A stretch of DNA of 64,000 nt, taken from assembly GCA_002350725.1 (NCBI GenBank), contig DEFJ01000029.1, positions 20,671-84,670 on the forward strand, given 5' to 3'. Each line of letters begins with the position of its first letter. The first letter of the stretch is position 1. Under the pieces are notes generated by a model that saw only the letters and a list, made by a program, of their open reading frames with translations, had not been told where the DNA came from and ran no database searches. This document shows, one piece after another, positions 62,401 through 64,000 of this stretch. The stretch comes from Cyanobacteria bacterium UBA2855 (GTDB taxonomy: Bacteria; Cyanobacteriota; Vampirovibrionia; Gastranaerophilales; Gastranaerophilaceae). Position numbers and translations under genes: made by a program.

Positions 62401-64000
62401 GTGCGGTATCAGTTGCCCCTGACGGTGAAACCTTAACTATGAATTTAGCAAATGATGATATTCATGATTATGAATTTGGTTCATTAAATTCAAACAGTAA
62501 TGCTAAATGGTATATAGATGTAAATGTTGATGAGCAGACAGCTGATAATATAACGACCACTTTATCAGGTTCAAGCGGAACGGTAACATTATATGGTTTA
62601 AATGTAATTGCGGGAGATTTTGATACGGTAACCGACCAAGATTTTAATATTCAAGTATTAAAAACGCAAAATGATGATTTACAATTGGCATTGAGTGATG
62701 AATTGGCAGGCGACCTTGATACAGAAAGGCTTATCGGGACAAACGTTACGGATAACTATGATTATGTACAAGCTGTAACCAAGTGGGATGATACATATTT
62801 TAATCATCAAACGACAACGGAAGTGTATGGAACAATCGGGCTTACAACAAAAGATACCACAAATGACAGTATCGGTATGAATATTTCTCGCACGGAGTCT
62901 GCGACCGTCGATATTCCGTTGGAAACATTGACTGAAGTCAATAACGCAGCAATAACACAACGTACATTTGAGGCAAATAATGCTGAAGAAGTATATAGTC
63001 TTGGTGATGGGAGTGCTCAGGTAGATATCGGAACAACCGCAGCAGGTGAATTATCAATAATTGGTCAGGCTGAGGGTGATAAACGTTCTACAATCGATTT
63101 TCAAAATAACAAGGGCTTTACATTAAATAATGATGATACAACATTAACTCTTAAAGACGTAAAATTGACAAATTCATCACAGGCAGTAAGTTCAAATAAT
63201 GAAAATTCTGTTATAAATTTGGATAATGCTGAGCTATCCGGAAACGAAAATGGAATATTAACGAAGGGTACTGTTAATATTTCGGGCGGAAGTATTATAA
63301 AAGAGGACATTATCTTATCAGGAGATAATGCGAGCGTAAATATAAACGATACAAATGAAGTTGACTTGGATGCAAGGATTATAGGTAATGAAAAAAACAA
63401 ATTAAGTATAAATAATTCTACCTTAGATGTAAAACAAGAAATAATAGGTGTAAATACAATTTTAAATAATGCAACTGTTAATTTACCTCAAGAAAGCTTG
63501 TTATTAGGAAATTTAACGGTTGATACACCATCTCATATAAATATAGAGAATAATGCTGTTGGAAATTTAAATTTTAATAATATAACGTTAAATGGCGACT
63601 TAGGAATGAAAGTAGATGCGGATTTAGCAAATCAGAAGATGGATACAATTTCTGCTGCGACAGCAACCGTAAACGGCGGTTCTATCAATGTAGAGAAAAT
63701 CAATATTCTTTCACCGACAACAGAACCTAGTTTAAGTTTGTTGTTTACAAATAACAAAGATTTGGCAGGTGCCGTATCATATAGTGGTAATGCAGAAATT
63801 GCATATTCGCCGATATATTTGTATGATGTTTCTTATGACAAAATTGGTGAGGCAGGATATTTTTCATTTGTAAGACACGGAATTGGTTCAAAGAATTCAT
63901 CAGAATCATTTAACCCTGCGGTATTGACATCCCCTGTGGCAACGCAAGCGGCAGCTCAGACAACTATGAATTATGGTTTCAATTACGCATTTGAACACGC
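59433..64000 (+). CDS. Giant secreted GGAI-repeat surface protein, 3' end outside window
   Basis: The frame is open for 1522 codons from ATG 59433 to the window end. An extended signal peptide (basic MKKGCYKSLKRKNAKG, hydrophobic core, ANA-NA before DE) is followed by about 18 repeats of a GGA[IV] motif. They are spaced 25-50 residues apart, each linked to I-x-G-[DN]-F-[IV]-x-N, typical of parallel beta-helix passengers of autotransporter-like adhesins. From about residue 830 the repeats fade into Asn/Asp/Thr-rich beta regions. The window ends near NYGFNYAFEH, so a C-terminal barrel or anchor cannot be judged. Two promoters lie upstream. Confidence 0.8.
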   Translation, partial: MKKGCYKSLKRKNAKGNFGSKVLSAATLAGLMLFGANAANADENYGSSYQYADGIITGAASELVPEQGTLDVLHESDPEAYPNGSAYSIGDSGVIPITQYEIDSATKGILDTHDKYIDILQKTYANGTINYSWDDENYKLNTTISGAASKGTKSGSNYNGDFVGNNQGTSGSVLYNSNSSLDTVRGNFIGNSYNYGGGAVYNNSYSSGMGINAIFGNFVGNSSINSSGGAIYNYTYSDGKGIKSIVGDFIANSSTYSGGAIYNYSSGNNPGIETIVGDFIANSVSGTGGVAGGAISHAGVINAINGNFINNAALYLHDNSYVAQGGAIATTSNNTINNIKGNFIGNRVLSKSTGSYPYYAALGGAISNSANQYSYTSLISEISGNFVGNYVDAVNTALGGAISNFSRTYYSGYTSSITINNIKSDFIGNHVKSANATALGGAISNYFYQSQGAIQIGNIEGDFVGNYAISESTQNSSYSQGGAIANFINAYYSSYSPTITINKIKGSFIENYISSKGANSSAGTANYGGAISNNITRSNGNIHIGTIEGNFIGNKVLKDSVDNYMANHGGGAISNFVASYDTSQNPTITIDKIEGDFIGNSTISTDRSEGGAIFNESQGWYGSSSIGEINGNYINNVAKGQETFGGAIYSDNAGIGCITGNFISNMTDDSNGSTTGGGAIFNGGTISDINGNFKNNTAKSNRGGYGGAIFNLVGTIGNITGNFDSNTVNGQNYDTVSGGAISNANGSIKNIIGDFTNNSATSLYNYAQGGAIGTWGLIASNADDAEKVNVYQYTYTKTSTGETVTYWNASTKTSIDNAIAAGKKLVISLYSNSYQASDSQWDNIQNNIASGTYITTDPTSTLTDNDIWHPEGGIINTNFLNNYAKGSYSNTNTHGGAIYLSSLPLNLIADGNVAHNSGISKISGNYIQIGETMSNEAIYVGTNASLNFIAQNNGQFIIDDYINGEKDNYLVTFKGDDTGRINLYNDVKKGAVSVAPDGETLTMNLANDDIHDYEFGSLNSNSNAKWYIDVNVDEQTADNITTTLSGSSGTVTLYGLNVIAGDFDTVTDQDFNIQVLKTQNDDLQLALSDELAGDLDTERLIGTNVTDNYDYVQAVTKWDDTYFNHQTTTEVYGTIGLTTKDTTNDSIGMNISRTESATVDIPLETLTEVNNAAITQRTFEANNAEEVYSLGDGSAQVDIGTTAAGELSIIGQAEGDKRSTIDFQNNKGFTLNNDDTTLTLKDVKLTNSSQAVSSNNENSVINLDNAELSGNENGILTKGTVNISGGSIIKEDIILSGDNASVNINDTNEVDLDARIIGNEKNKLSINNSTLDVKQEIIGVNTILNNATVNLPQESLLLGNLTVDTPSHINIENNAVGNLNFNNITLNGDLGMKVDADLANQKMDTISAATATVNGGSINVEKINILSPTTEPSLSLLFTNNKDLAGAVSYSGNAEIAYSPIYLYDVSYDKIGEAGYFSFVRHGIGSKNSSESFNPAVLTSPVATQAAAQTTMNYGFNYAFEH

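Noticed and set aside
61254..63400. Minus-strand frames under the giant surface-protein gene
   Set aside because: They are Ile/Thr/Ser-rich antisense readings of the repeats, without ribosome sites.
1..64000. CRISPR arrays, insertion sequences, integrases, rRNA genes or an origin
   Set aside because: I looked for regularly spaced repeats, transposase or integrase motifs and rRNA signatures and saw none; only one tRNA was found.

Overview
The window is AT-rich, densely coded DNA from a diderm, anaerobic and probably flagellated bacterium. My best guess is a gut member of Candidatus Gastranaerophilales (Melainabacteria/Vampirovibrionia, a non-photosynthetic sister of cyanobacteria). The evidence is a GCS2-type (plant/cyanobacterial) glutamate-cysteine ligase, an envelope set of TonB-ExbB-ExbD-ExbD, SecDF and a periplasmic-type lytic transglycosylase, a desulfoferrodoxin and EtfAB (anaerobic life), two consensus sigma-28 promoters, and several lineage-type proteins I cannot name. 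This assignment is inference; no search was run.

Layout. 1-1035: 5' part of a HEAT-repeat gene leaving the window. 1264-5612: split transketolase C-half, ftsEX, a degenerate receiver/GGDEF-like protein and a cysteine hydrolase. 5622-13147: lytic transglycosylase, cupin, ribF, ATP-PEPCK, an isolated rplF-rplR pair and an M20 peptidase. 13316-16199: an electron-transfer operon (NfnA-like flavoprotein, small Cys protein, EtfB, EtfA). 16203-25056: ilvC, an HD nuclease, RqcH, small lineage proteins (one under a perfect sigma-28 promoter), gshA, rsmA-ispE. 25114-25744: tRNA-Gln and a candidate small RNA. 25745-30581: secreted protein, UbiA prenyltransferase, a three-repeat membrane protein, an Fe-S CCG protein. 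30631-36545: TonB system, two paralogous secreted proteins, a zincin-like protein, thymidine kinase. 36698-48664: TrmB-like regulator and tpiA, a gene broken by one stop codon, SecDF, dapA, a homocitrate-synthase-like enzyme, a TPR protein, typA, a short PLP enzyme. 48673-59157: PilZ protein, an O-acetylation pair (MBOAT plus AlgJ/X-like), superoxide reductase, an anti-sigma/sigma/Spy-like cassette, pnp. 59433-64000: a giant secreted GGAI-repeat protein, cut by the window end, with a sigma-70 and a sigma-28 type promoter.

How it works together. Much of the content is housekeeping: central carbon (tpiA, pckA, transketolase), amino acids (ilvC, dapA), isoprenoids, ribosome biogenesis and RNA turnover. 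The distinctive parts are the motility link (sigma-28 sites, a YcgR-like PilZ protein), the envelope/TonB cluster, the Etf/NfnA-like electron module, and a recurring promoter design in which the -10 box lies 6-7 nt before the ATG, predicting leaderless mRNAs. I saw no CRISPR array, insertion sequence, intact prophage, rRNA or replication origin.
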